Counted from the stretch's first letter, positions 33,753 to 42,554 are shown. The stretch is DNA of 51,391 bases from Burkholderiales bacterium (GCA_026932235.1 JAIXKR010000002.1:1-51391), one strand, 5' to 3'. Translations and numbers: made by a program. The notes: generated by a model from the letters alone, not told the origin.

Positions 33753-34378
33753 GCGATTGCCGTTACGGTCGATCCCGCGGGGCTGCATCCGCGGATCCGT
33801 CCGCCGAAGTTGACTTCGGTGCGCAGGCGGCGTGCCGGATCGAGGTGCGCATCGACGACGAAGACCTCGCCCGTCACGGTACCCCAGTCATCCCGGTAGA
33901 TGAACATGGTCCCGGTGTACGGATCGAAGCCGAAACGGTTGTCGCTCAGGGGGGCCAGGCTCGTGTCCAGGGGGGTCAGGCCGATGCCCATCCAAAGCGG
34001 CACCTCCACGGTACGAAGCTCGGCCGTGGTCGGCGCGCTGCAGCGTGAGCCGGGCGGCTGCTGGCAGTCGCACGGCGTCGAGTAAGGCGGGACGCGGACC
34101 GAGTCCGTGAAGATCGTGTAGCAGGCTGGGTTCGAGCCCGTGGCCGACTTGAGCTGCACGTGCACGGGCAGGCGCAGGCGCACGGCCTCCGAGCGTGCGA
34201 ACTGGAAGTCGGTCCCCATCGTGGAATGGACGCCGCGCAGGCGCTGCACTTCGATCAGCGAGCGAAACGAGGGCACGCCGACCGCCAGGATGAGCGCGAC
34301 GAGCGCGATCACGACCATCAACTCCACCAGCGTGAAACCGCCAGCGTGCAGGGATCGAGGGTTTCGAACGCGGTTCAT
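33746..34378 (-). CDS. GspH/FimT family pseudopilin (second copy)
   Basis: 210-residue pseudopilin. Prepilin site AGG|FTLVELMVVIALVALI, then FQFARSEAVRLRLPVHVQL, the GspH/FimT signature. Cys pairs in PCDCQQPPGSRC and near the C-terminal end (GCSPAGSTVTAIAC) could form disulfides in the periplasmic head. The ATG overlaps the pilE-like stop by four bases. It differs from the other FimT-type gene at 34972-35532 in length and Cys layout, so this is not a recent duplication. Confidence 0.82.
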   Translation of the reverse strand: MNRVRNPRSLHAGGFTLVELMVVIALVALILAVGVPSFRSLIEVQRLRGVHSTMGTDFQFARSEAVRLRLPVHVQLKSATGSNPACYTIFTDSVRVPPYSTPCDCQQPPGSRCSAPTTAELRTVEVPLWMGIGLTPLDTSLAPLSDNRFGFDPYTGTMFIYRDDWGTVTGEVFVVDAHLDPARRLRTEVNFGGRIRGCSPAGSTVTAIAC

Positions 34379-34869
34379 CTGGCCCAGCAGGGGTGACTGG
34401 ATGCGTAGGAGGCGTTGGTGAAGGTCCCGGCCAGCGGCCCCCCGGCGTATTCGATGCTGCCGCTCTTCATGCGGGCGCCGAGCATGGCGCAGTCGCCGTC
34501 CATGGCCTGGCTCGTTCCGGCAACGGCGGTCGCGGTCAATTCGTATTCGTCGTTGCTCGCGCTGGCGATCGCGATCGTGTAGTAGCCACTGGCCGTCGTG
34601 CTCGAGAGCCCCAGGCCCGGCGGGGTGGCGGTCGGCGCGGCGCTCAGGTTCGTCGTGTACGCGGTCTGGTTGGCCCGAAAGCGCTCCTGCGCCTGCTGCA
34701 CCTGGTTCAGCGCGCTGATCGCCTCCGCGCGCCGGCTCTTGCGGATCGCGCCCATGAAGGACGGGTACGCGATGCTCGCCAGGATCGCGACCACGACCAG
34801 CGCGATCATCAGTTCCACGAGCGTGAAGCCGCGCTGCGAAGTGGGGACCGGGCGGGAGGGTGGGTGCAT
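34375..34869 (-). CDS. pilE: PilE-like type IV pilin
   Basis: 164-residue pilin. Prepilin site QRG|FTLVELMIALVVVAILAS with Glu +5, then YPSFMGAIRKSRRAEAISAL, the PilE/minor-pilin pattern. There are two Cys near the end (DCAM ... HPCWAR), forming the usual D-region disulfide. No Shine-Dalgarno is visible before the ATG; a 13-bp inverted repeat ends eleven bases upstream. It could be a minor or a major subunit; its place among minor pilins favours minor. Confidence 0.8.
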   Translation of the reverse strand: MHPPSRPVPTSQRGFTLVELMIALVVVAILASIAYPSFMGAIRKSRRAEAISALNQVQQAQERFRANQTAYTTNLSAAPTATPPGLGLSSTTASGYYTIAIASASNDEYELTATAVAGTSQAMDGDCAMLGARMKSGSIEYAGGPLAGTFTNASYASSHPCWAR

Positions 34870-34880
34870 GGGGTGATTGT

Positions 34881-34959
34881 CGGCTGCGGGCCGCCTCTGA
34901 GGCCAGCGCCGGGGTGACCGCTCGTCGCCCCCGCGCGGCCGATGGTCGGCCCGCAGCCG
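34881..34959. repeat. Long-range 13-bp inverted repeat between FimT-type and pilE genes
   Basis: CGGCTGCGGGCCG at 34881-34893 and its exact complement at 34947-34959, enclosing 53 bases. It fills most of the 102-base gap between the two pilin genes and ends eleven bases before the pilE ATG. It could act as an intercistronic RNA stem controlling pilE. Confidence 0.55.
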
Positions 34960-34971
34960 CGTTGCCGGAGC

Positions 34972-35532
34972 TCAACAAGCGGGCTGGAAGGCGCGCAGGC
35001 TGGCGCTGGGGCTGCAACTGCGTACGCGGCCGGCGATGTTGACGATGAGGCGGATCTCGTCGCCGTCGGCACCCTGCACGCGCATCGTCGCCGTCGGCGT
35101 GACGGTGCCGAAGTGCGGGCTGAAGGCCAGGCTCGCCGAGTTGGAGCTGAGCGCCAGCGGGAGCTTGCCTTCCAGGCGCCGCATGCCCAGCAGGCTGGCT
35201 GCGCCGCTGCAGGCACCGGTGGTGCAGCTGCAGTCGGCAGCGGCGCCGGTATGGATGGCGTAGCAGGCATGGGCGCCGCTGCCGGCGAAGCTCAGGCGTA
35301 CGCTGCGGTTCAGCGCCACCGCCTGGCTGCGCGCGAAGTGCAGGTCGGTCTCGAGCTGCGCCGCGACGCCCTGCAGATGATGGCGCTGGCGCAGCGAGTC
35401 GAAGCCGGGAAGCGCGCTGCCGAGCACGATGCTCGCGATGGCCAGCACCGCGCAGGCTTCGACGAGCGTCACGCCGCGCGCGCGCTGAGCCGGGGAGGGC
35501 GCGGCGGCGATGGAGGTGAGGGCGTGGCTCAT
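34972..35532 (-). CDS. fimT: GspH/FimT family pseudopilin (first pilin gene)
   Basis: 186-residue pseudopilin. Prepilin site ARG|VTLVEACAVLAIASIV with Glu +5, then LETDLHFARSQAVALNRSVR, the GspH/FimT signature. The head has a dense Cys group (ACYAIHTGAAADCSCTTGAC). GGAG lies six to ten bases before the ATG. It heads a six-gene block of prepilin-like genes read toward ribD and is preceded by a composite inverted repeat. Confidence 0.82.
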   Translation of the reverse strand: MSHALTSIAAAPSPAQRARGVTLVEACAVLAIASIVLGSALPGFDSLRQRHHLQGVAAQLETDLHFARSQAVALNRSVRLSFAGSGAHACYAIHTGAAADCSCTTGACSGAASLLGMRRLEGKLPLALSSNSASLAFSPHFGTVTPTATMRVQGADGDEIRLIVNIAGRVRSCSPSASLRAFQPAC

Positions 35533-35543
35533 CGCGGGCTCCG

Positions 35544-35575
35544 GTTTCCGTGGCAGTGGGGTCACTGTAGGAAAC
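35544..35575. repeat. Composite inverted repeat upstream of the pilin block
   Basis: Outer arms GTTTCC/GGAAAC and inner arms CAGTG/CACTG around GGGT, starting twelve bases before the first pilin ATG. On the minus strand the TACAGT inside it (35564-35569) could be a -10 box, so this may be an operator or a leader structure. Confidence 0.45.
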
Positions 35576-35641
35576 GGCAGCGCCGCGCGCGTCCCCCGCG
35601 GGCGGGATCGGGCGGCTCTCCGAGGAGGGCCCCCCGAGCGT

Positions 35642-35659
35642 CTCCCCCGGGCGGGGGAG
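35642..35659. terminator. GC-rich hairpin after glyA
   Basis: CTCCCCC-GGGC-GGGGGAG, a perfect 7-bp stem 27 bases after the glyA stop and upstream of the pilin block. No T-run. It is a likely 3' end of the glyA message, with low certainty about mechanism. Confidence 0.4.
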
Positions 35660-35685
35660 CGGGGCGAGCGATCCGGCCCTGCGGC

Positions 35686-36936
35686 TCAGCGGTAGACCGG
35701 GAACTCGCGCGTGAGCGCCGCGACCTTGGCGCGCACCGCCGCGATGCGCGCCTCGTCCTGCGGCTGGTCGAGCACGTCGGCGATGAGGTGGCCGGTGAGG
35801 CGTGCCTGCTCTTCCTTGAAGCCGCGCGTGGTCATCGCCGGCGACCCGAGGCGGATGCCGCTCGTCACCATCGGCTTCTGCGGATCGTTGGGGATGCCGT
35901 TCTTGTTGCAGGTGATGTGCGCGCGGCCGAGCAGGCTTTCAGCCTCCTTGCCGGTCAGGCCCTTGGGGCGCAGGTCGACGAGCATGAGGTGGCTCTCGGT
36001 GCGGCCGCTGACGATGCGCAGCCCGCGCTCGGTGAGCGTCTCGGCGAGCACGCGCGCGTTCACCGCCACCTGCTGCTGGTAGGTCTTGAACTCGGGTGCG
36101 AGCGCCTCCTTGAAGGCCACGGCCTTGCCGGCGATGACGTGCATCAGCGGGCCGCCCTGCAGGCCGGGGAAGACGGCGCTGTTGATCTTCTTGGCGATCT
36201 CTTCGTTGTTGGTGATGACGACGCCGCCGCGCGGGCCGCGCAGGCTCTTGTGCGTGGTGCTGGTGACGACGTCGGCGTGCGGAACCGGATTCGGGTAGAC
36301 GCCCGCGGCGATCAGGCCCGCGTAGTGCGCCATGTCGACCATCAGGTATGCGCCCGCCGCCTTGGCCACGCGCGCGAAGCGCTCGAAGTCGATGTGCAGG
36401 CTGTAGGCGCTGGCGCCGGCGATGATGAGCTTGGGGCGGTGCTCATGCGCCAGGCGCTCCATCGCCTCGTAGTCGATCGCCTCCTGCGCGTCCAGGCCGT
36501 AGCTGACGACCTTGAACCACTTGCCCGACATGTTCAGCGCCATGCCGTGCGTGAGGTGGCCGCCTTCGGCCAGGCTCATGCCCATGATGGTGTCGCCGGG
36601 CTGCAGCAGGGCGAAGAGCACGGCCTGGTTGGCCTGGCTGCCGGAATTGGGCTGCACGTTGGCAAATGCCGCGCCGTAGAGCTGCTTCAGGCGTTCGATG
36701 GCCAGCGTCTCGACGACGTCGACGTGCTCGCAGCCGCCGTAGTAGCGCCGGCCGGGATAGCCTTCGGCGTACTTGTTGGTGAGCTGGCTGCCCTGCGCGG
36801 CCATCACCGCCGGGCTCGTGTAGTTCTCCGAGGCGATGAGCTCGATGTGCTCTTCCTGACGGGCGTTCTCGGCCTGGATCGCCGACCAGACTTCGGGGTC
36901 GACGTGGGCGATGGTGGAGACGGTACGGTCGAACAT
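35686..36936 (-). CDS. glyA: Serine hydroxymethyltransferase
   Basis: 416-residue PLP enzyme converting serine and tetrahydrofolate to glycine and methylene-tetrahydrofolate. It has [68 protein letters not shown] and the PLP lysine motif [16 protein letters not shown]. Full length for the family. A TAAACT box about 26 bases upstream and AAGGCAGG near the ATG fit its own promoter. In many relatives nrdR follows glyA; here the next genes are the pilin block. Confidence 0.96.
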   Translation of the reverse strand: MFDRTVSTIAHVDPEVWSAIQAENARQEEHIELIASENYTSPAVMAAQGSQLTNKYAEGYPGRRYYGGCEHVDVVETLAIERLKQLYGAAFANVQPNSGSQANQAVLFALLQPGDTIMGMSLAEGGHLTHGMALNMSGKWFKVVSYGLDAQEAIDYEAMERLAHEHRPKLIIAGASAYSLHIDFERFARVAKAAGAYLMVDMAHYAGLIAAGVYPNPVPHADVVTSTTHKSLRGPRGGVVITNNEEIAKKINSAVFPGLQGGPLMHVIAGKAVAFKEALAPEFKTYQQQVAVNARVLAETLTERGLRIVSGRTESHLMLVDLRPKGLTGKEAESLLGRAHITCNKNGIPNDPQKPMVTSGIRLGSPAMTTRGFKEEQARLTGHLIADVLDQPQDEARIAAVRAKVAALTREFPVYR

Positions 36937-36962
36937 GGCCTGCCTTCGCGGAGAAACCGGCC

Positions 36963-36968
36963 AGTTTA
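36963..36968 (-). promoter_or_regulatory. Candidate -10 (TAAACT) of glyA
   Basis: TAAACT on the minus strand in the 42-base gap between the lytic transglycosylase and glyA, about 26 bases before the glyA ATG. -35 not clear. Confidence 0.35.
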
Positions 36969-36978
36969 CCCCTGGCCG

Positions 36979-37881
36979 TCAGCGCAGCAGGGCCAGCCGC
37001 GCCGGGTCGCTCGCCTGCTCGGGGGGCGGCGGTGCGATCGGGTCCGCGGGCTTGACGTCGTCCGAGGCGGTGACCGGAGCCGGCGGCGGCGCGGGCGCGA
37101 CGATGGGCGCATTGACCGGCAGCTTGCGCCCCTCGGCGACGGCGCGCAGGTTGGCCTGTTCGCCCATGACGCGCCCGGCGTAGCCGCCATCGCTGGCCAG
37201 GCCGGCGGCGCCGACGTAGTAGCGCAGGCCGTCGTAGACGCTTCCGGCGCGGGCGATGCAGTCCCGCAACACCTGCACGCCCACGCGCAGGTTGCTCACC
37301 GGGTCGAAGGCGGCGTGCACGCCGCCAAAGGCGTCGTACTTGTCGTCGTGCACGCGCGTCATCACCTGCATCAGGCCCTGGGCGCCGACCGAGCTCTGCG
37401 CAAAGGGGTTGAAACGGGACTCGATGGCCATGATGGCCAGGATCAGCGTCGGGTCCAGGCGCGCACGCTGCCCGATCGCCCATGCCTCCTGCACGAGGCG
37501 GCCGATGGGCTCGGGGGCGACGCGATAGCGGCGCGAGATCCACTGCGCCACGGCGGCCTGCTCGCGCGAGAGTTCGCGCGGGTCGATCGCGGTGGCGCGG
37601 CCGACGGCGCTCTGCTCGGCAACGACCGAGAGCAGATCGCCGGCCTGCAGCGCACGCGCCTCCTGCCGGTCCTGCAGCCATTGCAGCGCGTATGCCTCGA
37701 TCTGGTGGCGCAGGTCGGCGCGACCGGCGCCGAACACCAGCACTGCCGCCACCGCCAGGCCGAGCAAGGCGAACGTGTTGTGGCTGAACTCGAGCAGGCC
37801 GTGACCCACGTCCCGCAAGAAGGCGGCCGCTGATCGAGCGCAGGCGCGCTGCGTGCGGCGCAGCGTTTCGAAGGCCTTCAT
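36979..37881 (-). CDS. Lytic transglycosylase (SLT domain)
   Basis: 300-residue protein with an N-terminal membrane helix near 34-52 (TFALLGLAVAAVLVFGAG) that could anchor it or be cleaved. The soluble lytic transglycosylase domain (about 125-245) has the catalytic Glu in AIMAIESRFNPFAQSS, then VGAQGLMQVM and YYVGAAGLASDGGYAGRV. It cleaves peptidoglycan glycan strands, leaving anhydro-MurNAc. The Pro/Ala-rich tail is disordered. The ATG has AAAGGAG six bases upstream; the longer frame to 38112 is non-coding in look. It is read in the direction of glyA and divergent from ubiD. Confidence 0.88.
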   Translation of the reverse strand: MKAFETLRRTQRACARSAAAFLRDVGHGLLEFSHNTFALLGLAVAAVLVFGAGRADLRHQIEAYALQWLQDRQEARALQAGDLLSVVAEQSAVGRATAIDPRELSREQAAVAQWISRRYRVAPEPIGRLVQEAWAIGQRARLDPTLILAIMAIESRFNPFAQSSVGAQGLMQVMTRVHDDKYDAFGGVHAAFDPVSNLRVGVQVLRDCIARAGSVYDGLRYYVGAAGLASDGGYAGRVMGEQANLRAVAEGRKLPVNAPIVAPAPPPAPVTASDDVKPADPIAPPPPEQASDPARLALLR

Positions 37882-38058
37882 CTCGCTCCTTTCCTGTGCC
37901 GCGGCCTGCGCCCTGGCACCCATGGAGGGCGGCGCAAGGTGGCGGCGATAATCACGGACCGGTGTCCTGGCCTTTCCATGAGCCTCGACGGCGACCGGAC
38001 CTCGAACCCTTGCGCCGCGTCCCCGAATGGGCGTGGACCGCGAACGCACAGAGAACCA

Positions 38059-38091
38059 AGGGTTAACCCTAGGACCGGAGGAGATTCTAGG
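38059..38091. repeat. Nested inverted repeats in the ubiD upstream region
   Basis: AGGGTTAACCCT (perfect 12-base palindrome, 38059-38070), partly overlapped by CCTAG ... CTAGG arms (38068-38072 and 38087-38091). They lie in an unusually AT-rich stretch 55-87 bases before the ubiD start and look like operator sites. Confidence 0.45.
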
Positions 38092-38131
38092 AAGCGCTAA
38101 ATACGAGGTCAAGAATAACGATCCATTGTCT

Positions 38132-38137
38132 TATACT
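38132..38137 (+). promoter_or_regulatory. -10 element (TATACT) for a leaderless ubiD mRNA
   Basis: TATACT matches five of six -10 consensus bases and ends eight bases before the ubiD ATG. There is no Shine-Dalgarno, so the start point should lie at or within two bases of the ATG. -35 weak. Confidence 0.5.
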
Positions 38138-38145
38138 GGTTACAA

Positions 38146-39699
38146 ATGAAATACCGCGACCTGCGGGACTTCGTCGAGCAGTTGGAGACTCAGGGCGAAC
38201 TGCGCCGAACCGCCGCTTTGGTGTCTCCTCGGCTGGAGATGACGGCAATTGGCGACCGATTGCTGCGCAGCGGCGGACCAGCGGTTCTCTTCACTCGGCC
38301 CGCGGGCTACTCCACCGCCGTGCTGCTCAACCTCTTCGGCACCCCTGAACGAGTGGCCCTGGGGATGGGGGCCGAGTCGGCTGCGGCGCTGCGCGAAGTC
38401 GGGAGCCTGCTCGCGGCGCTGAAGGAGCCCGACCCGCCGCGCAGCCTGCGCGAGGCCGGACGCCTGCTGGATCTGGCGCGCGCGCTGTGGGACATGAAGC
38501 CCGCGCGCGTGCGTCGCCCGGCCTGCCAGGCCGAGGTGCTCCAAGCGACCGAGATCGACTTGGCGCAGTTGCCGATCCTGACCTGCTGGCCCGAGGACGC
38601 CGGTCCGCTCATCACCTGGGGCCTCGTGGTGACGCGCGGGCCGCAGGGCGTCGCGCGGCCGCGAATGCGCCAGAACCTGGGAATCTACCGCCAGCAGCTC
38701 ATCGGGCCGCGCCACCTCGTCATGCGGTGGCTCGCGCATCGTGGCGGCGCACTCGACTTCGCCGAGTTCGCACGCGCCAACCCGGGCCGGCCGTTTCCGG
38801 TGGCCGTGGCGCTCGGTGCCGATCCGGCGACGATGCTGGGCGCGGTGACGCCGGTGCCGGACAGCCTCTCCGAATACCAGTTCGCGGGGCTGCTGCGCGG
38901 CGGGCGCACCGAACTCGCCGACACCACGGTGGGCGAGGGCGGTCTGATGCTGCAGGTGCCCGCGGGCGCGGAGATCGTTCTCGAAGGCCACATCGTGCCG
39001 GCCGCGGCAGGCTTCGAGGGCCGCTCCGAGCACGGGGTGCCGCTGGCGGAGCGTTCGGGCTACCTGCACGCGCTCGAAGGGCCGTTCGGTGACCACACCG
39101 GCTACTACAACGAGCAGGACTGGTTTCCGGTGTTCGAAGTGCAGCGGCTGACGCGGCGCGCAGACCCGATCTACCACGGCACCTACACCGGCAAGCCGCC
39201 GGACGAGCCTGCGGTGCTGGGCCTGGCGCTGAACGAGGTCTTCGTTCCCATCCTGCAGAAGCAGTTCCCGGAGATCGCCGACTTCTACCTGCCGCCCGAG
39301 GGCTGCAGCTACCGCCTCGCCGTCGTCAGCATCCGCAAGTCCTACGCCGGCCACGCCAAGCGCGTGATGTTCGGCCTGTGGAGCTTTCTGCGCCAGTTCA
39401 TGTACACGAAGTTCATCGTCGTCACCGACGACGACGTCGACATCCGCAACTGGAAGGAAGTCGTGTGGGCGATCACCACACGCATGGACCCGGTGCGCGA
39501 CACCACCCTCGTCGAGCGCACGCCGATCGACTACCTCGACTTCGCCTCGCCGGTGAGCGGCCTGGGCGGCAAGATGGGGCTGGATGCGACGCACAAGTGG
39601 CCCGGCGAGAGCACGCGGGAATGGGGTCGCGTGATCACGATGGACGCGGACGTGCTGCAGCGCACCGAGGCCTTGGTGCAGCAGATCCTGTCGGGCTAG
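38146..39699 (+). CDS. ubiD: UbiD-family decarboxylase
   Basis: 517-residue prenylated-FMN-dependent decarboxylase. The N-terminus [19 protein letters not shown] is the canonical UbiD start, so the ATG is well placed. It has [20 protein letters not shown], the prFMN-binding stretch [38 protein letters not shown]-like loop and [14 protein letters not shown]. Full family length. It most likely removes the carboxyl group of 4-hydroxy-3-polyprenylbenzoate in ubiquinone synthesis; the partner UbiX is not in the window. Upstream DNA is AT-rich with inverted repeats and a TATACT box close to the ATG. Confidence 0.92.
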   Translation: MKYRDLRDFVEQLETQGELRRTAALVSPRLEMTAIGDRLLRSGGPAVLFTRPAGYSTAVLLNLFGTPERVALGMGAESAAALREVGSLLAALKEPDPPRSLREAGRLLDLARALWDMKPARVRRPACQAEVLQATEIDLAQLPILTCWPEDAGPLITWGLVVTRGPQGVARPRMRQNLGIYRQQLIGPRHLVMRWLAHRGGALDFAEFARANPGRPFPVAVALGADPATMLGAVTPVPDSLSEYQFAGLLRGGRTELADTTVGEGGLMLQVPAGAEIVLEGHIVPAAAGFEGRSEHGVPLAERSGYLHALEGPFGDHTGYYNEQDWFPVFEVQRLTRRADPIYHGTYTGKPPDEPAVLGLALNEVFVPILQKQFPEIADFYLPPEGCSYRLAVVSIRKSYAGHAKRVMFGLWSFLRQFMYTKFIVVTDDDVDIRNWKEVVWAITTRMDPVRDTTLVERTPIDYLDFASPVSGLGGKMGLDATHKWPGESTREWGRVITMDADVLQRTEALVQQILSG

Positions 39700-39744
39700 C
39701 CGGCTCGAGGCTTTCGGCGCCCGGACCGACATAGACGATTCCGA

Positions 39745-39773
39745 TTGCGCGCGCACGCGAACGCGCCTACGCT
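39745..39773 (+). promoter_or_regulatory. Candidate sigma-70 promoter after ubiD
   Basis: TTGCGC and TACGCT separated by exactly 17 bases, 45 bases after the ubiD stop. Each hexamer matches only three consensus bases, but the first and most conserved positions are kept. The expected start is near 39780. Confidence 0.4.
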
Positions 39774-39786
39774 TGCATCGCCTGCA

Positions 39787-39867
39787 ATGCAGGTTCCATC
39801 GACGGCGCAGTCCCTGCGCGTCAGGAGCCCCGGACCCCATCCCTCCGGAGCCCCACTGGTGGCCTAG
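39787..39867 (+). CDS. Possible 26-residue small ORF
   Basis: ATG to TAG, peptide starting MQVPSTAQSLRVRSP and ending GAPLVA; Pro/Ser-rich, no membrane segment. The ATG is a few bases from the expected transcript start and has no Shine-Dalgarno. The stop codon lies in the centre of the palindrome at 39858-39873. It may be chance. Confidence 0.25.
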   Translation: MQVPSTAQSLRVRSPGPHPSGAPLVA

Positions 39868-39873
39868 GCCACC
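39858..39873. repeat. 16-base perfect palindrome GGTGGCCTAGGCCACC
   Basis: Immediately upstream of the intrinsic terminator and around the small-ORF stop codon. As DNA it is operator-like; as RNA the eight-base arms have no loop, so only part can form a stem. Confidence 0.6.
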
Positions 39874-39875
39874 CG

Positions 39876-39911
39876 CCCCTCCCGGCCTCGGCCTGGAGGG
39901 GTTTCGTTTGT
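39876..39911 (+). terminator. Strong Rho-independent terminator
   Basis: CCCCTCC ... GGAGGGG stem with an inner GGCC/GGCC pair, followed by TTTCGTTTGTT. It ends transcripts coming from ubiD or from the small transcript just before the convergent thioesterase gene. Confidence 0.8.
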
Positions 39912-39925
39912 TGGCGGCGCCTGGC

Positions 39926-40375
39926 TCAGGGCTGGTAGTCGACCAGCAGGCCGGTCGATGTGGCTTGCGCGGCGAGCTTGCCCTCGGCGTTGTGGAGGCT
40001 CGCCTCGAGGAAGGCCACGCGCCGGCCGCGTCGTGCCACGCGCGCCTGCACGCGGCCGGCCCCCGGCCCGACCTTCTCGTAGAAGCTGACCTTGATCTCG
40101 AGCGAGTTCACGGTCTGCCGGCCTTCGGTCTCGAGGATCACCGCGAACGCCATCGCCGCATCCAGCCAGCCGGTGATGAAGCCCCCCTGGGCGATGCGTC
40201 CCTTCGAGTGGCAGTGCTGCGGCTGCACCGTGAAGCCGGCATCGACGAGGCCGCGCGCCGCGTCCCAGCCGCTCAGGTGAAAACCGCCCATCGCCTGCGC
40301 CAGGCCTTCGTTCATGCGGATGCGCTGCAGCAGCGCGGGGTCGATGCCCCGAGGGCTCTCGTCGTTGATGTTCAT
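39926..40375 (-). CDS. PaaI-family hot-dog thioesterase
   Basis: 149-residue hot-dog protein (4HBT/PaaI type) that would hydrolyse an acyl- or aryl-CoA in the cytoplasm. It shows the central helix stretch GRIAQGGFITGWLDAAMAFA (active-site region), SLEIKVSFYEKVGPG and ARRGRRVAFLEASLHN. Full family length. An AGAGAAGAA run precedes the ATG. It lies 24 bases downstream of the LLM oxidoreductase gene and may be cotranscribed. Substrate unknown. Confidence 0.85.
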   Translation of the reverse strand: MNINDESPRGIDPALLQRIRMNEGLAQAMGGFHLSGWDAARGLVDAGFTVQPQHCHSKGRIAQGGFITGWLDAAMAFAVILETEGRQTVNSLEIKVSFYEKVGPGAGRVQARVARRGRRVAFLEASLHNAEGKLAAQATSTGLLVDYQP

Positions 40376-40399
40376 TTCTTCTCTTTTCGGGTATCGAGG

Positions 40400-41419
40400 C
40401 TATCGAGGCGGTTGCACGCGTGGGGGCGCCAGGCCTTCGGCCAGCATGGCGTAGGAACGCCGCCGCACGGCGGGCTCGTGCGCCCAGGTGTTGATCACGA
40501 TCTCGTCCAACTGCAACGCGTGTGCGAGCGCCGTGATGCGTTCGCACACCGCGTCGGCGCGGCCGACGAAGGCGCGGCGACGCATGCCTTGCAGCCGGGC
40601 TTCCTCCTCGGCGCTGAAGCGGATCGCCGCAGGCGGCTGCAAGGGCCCGAACTGGCCGCGCTCGCGGTCCAGCCGCCAGCGCTCGCGCGAACGCGCGTGG
40701 TGCAGCGCCTCCTCGTCGCTGTCGGCGGCCAGGGCCCAGATGCAGACGGTGGCGCAAGGCGTCGGGTGGCGCTCGCTGGGCCGGTAGAGCTGCCGGTACA
40801 GTGCCAGCGCCTGCTCGACGCCCTGGCCGTCCATGAAGAAGTAGGCGAACGCATACGGCAGGCCCAGGTGCGCGGCGAGCTGGGCGCCGTAGTCGCTGCT
40901 GCCGAGCATCCAGACTTCGGGCGCGCGTGCGAGGCCGCTTCCCGGCGGCGCGAGCGGATGCGCGTGCGTGCCCAGGTGGGGCTGGCCGCGCGTCCACTGG
41001 ATCAGGTCGACGACCTGCTGCGGAAAGGCCTCCGCCGCGTGGCGCGCGTTCGGGTTGAGCAACTGCGCCACGCGCAGGTCGCTGCCCGGCGCGCGGCCGA
41101 CGCCGAGATCGATGCGCCCCGGCGCCAGCGCGTCCAGCACGCGGAACTGTTCCGCCACCTTGAAGGCGCTGTAGTGCGGCAGCATGACGCCGGCGCTGCC
41201 GAGGCGGATTCGCGTCGTGCGCGCCGCGATCGCCGCGAGCAGGATTTCGGGCGCGGTGCCGACGATGGTCGGCAGGCCGTGGTGCTCGCTGACCCAGAAG
41301 CGGCGGTAGCCGAGCCGCTCGGCTTCCGCCGCCAGGTCGAGCGTGTCGCGCAGAGCATCGTCCTCGCCGCGTCCGGCGCAGGCGATCGACTGGTCGAGGA
41401 TGGAGAGGGCGATCGGCAT
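40400..41419 (-). CDS. LLM-class flavin-dependent oxidoreductase
   Basis: 339-residue luciferase-like TIM-barrel protein (MsnO8-type group) using FMNH2 or F420. It begins IALSILDQSIACAGRGED and has YRRFWVSEHHGLPTIVGTAP, IRLGSAGVMLPHYSAFKVAE and RIDLGVGRAPGSDLRVAQLL, all standard for the group. The C-terminal helix region shows FVGRADAVCERI. It oxidises an unknown small molecule. Located between the HIT gene (42 bases) and the thioesterase gene (24 bases) on one strand. Confidence 0.9.
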   Translation of the reverse strand: MPIALSILDQSIACAGRGEDDALRDTLDLAAEAERLGYRRFWVSEHHGLPTIVGTAPEILLAAIAARTTRIRLGSAGVMLPHYSAFKVAEQFRVLDALAPGRIDLGVGRAPGSDLRVAQLLNPNARHAAEAFPQQVVDLIQWTRGQPHLGTHAHPLAPPGSGLARAPEVWMLGSSDYGAQLAAHLGLPYAFAYFFMDGQGVEQALALYRQLYRPSERHPTPCATVCIWALAADSDEEALHHARSRERWRLDRERGQFGPLQPPAAIRFSAEEEARLQGMRRRAFVGRADAVCERITALAHALQLDEIVINTWAHEPAVRRRSYAMLAEGLAPPRVQPPR

Positions 41420-41461
41420 GCCGCCGAGTGTGCCGCATGCCGCGGCACGCCGCGGCCGGCC

Positions 41462-41859
41462 TCAGACCTGCAGGCGTGCGGCGAGCTCGCGCAGGCGCTC
41501 GATCCCGGGCTCCTTGCGCGGCCAGCCGAGCTCGACGCCGTCCCCGGCGTGGCGCGGCAGCACGTGCAGGTGCAGGTGGGGAACGGTCTGCCAGCCGGCG
41601 GGCTTGTTCGCCTGCAGCACGGTGATGCCCTCGGGTGCGAAGGCTCGCTGCACGGCGAGCGCGATGCGGCGCGCGGCGCGCATCAACGCCTCGGCCTCCG
41701 CCTCGGTGCAGTCGAGCAGGGTTTCTCGCGGGGCCTTGGTGGCGACGATGACGTGGCCGTCGTTGACCTGGCCGGCGTCCATGAAGGCGAAGACGAGGTC
41801 GTCCTCGTAGACCTTGGCGCAGGGCAGTTCGTCCGACAGCAGGCGCTCGAAGAGGGTGC

Positions 41860-41863
<4 letters not shown>
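41462..41863 (-). CDS. HIT-family nucleotide hydrolase
   Basis: 133-residue histidine-triad protein with VYEDDLVFAFMDAGQVNDGH in the N-terminal half and the triad HLHLHVLPR near 98-106. It is a nucleotidyl hydrolase/transferase of the HinT/Fhit type acting on nucleoside monophosphate esters. The ATG overlaps the livF stop by four bases, so it is the last gene translated with the amino-acid importer, an association without obvious functional reason. Confidence 0.9.

Positions 41864-42554
<691 letters not shown>

Larger units (their letters stand above)
39780..39911 (+). ncRNA. Putative small transcript (sRNA or small mRNA)
   Basis: About 130 bases between a candidate promoter and a strong intrinsic terminator, in the 226-base gap between ubiD and the convergent thioesterase gene. 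It contains a 26-residue ORF, a CCCTCC motif that could pair with ribosome-binding sites, a 16-base palindrome and the terminator stem. It could instead be the ubiD 3' UTR. No known RNA family (6S, SRP RNA, tmRNA) is recognised. Confidence 0.4.

Noticed and set aside
33746-35532. Recent duplication of the two FimT-type genes
   Set aside because: They share only the prepilin segment and family pattern; length, head region and Cys positions differ.
34942-37833. 963-codon plus-strand frame through glyA and the lytic transglycosylase
   Set aside because: Shadow of two well-supported minus-strand genes; composition typical of antisense frames.
39780-39911. Known RNA (6S, 4.5S/SRP, tmRNA) in the ubiD-thioesterase gap
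   Set aside because: The conserved core motifs of these RNAs are not present.
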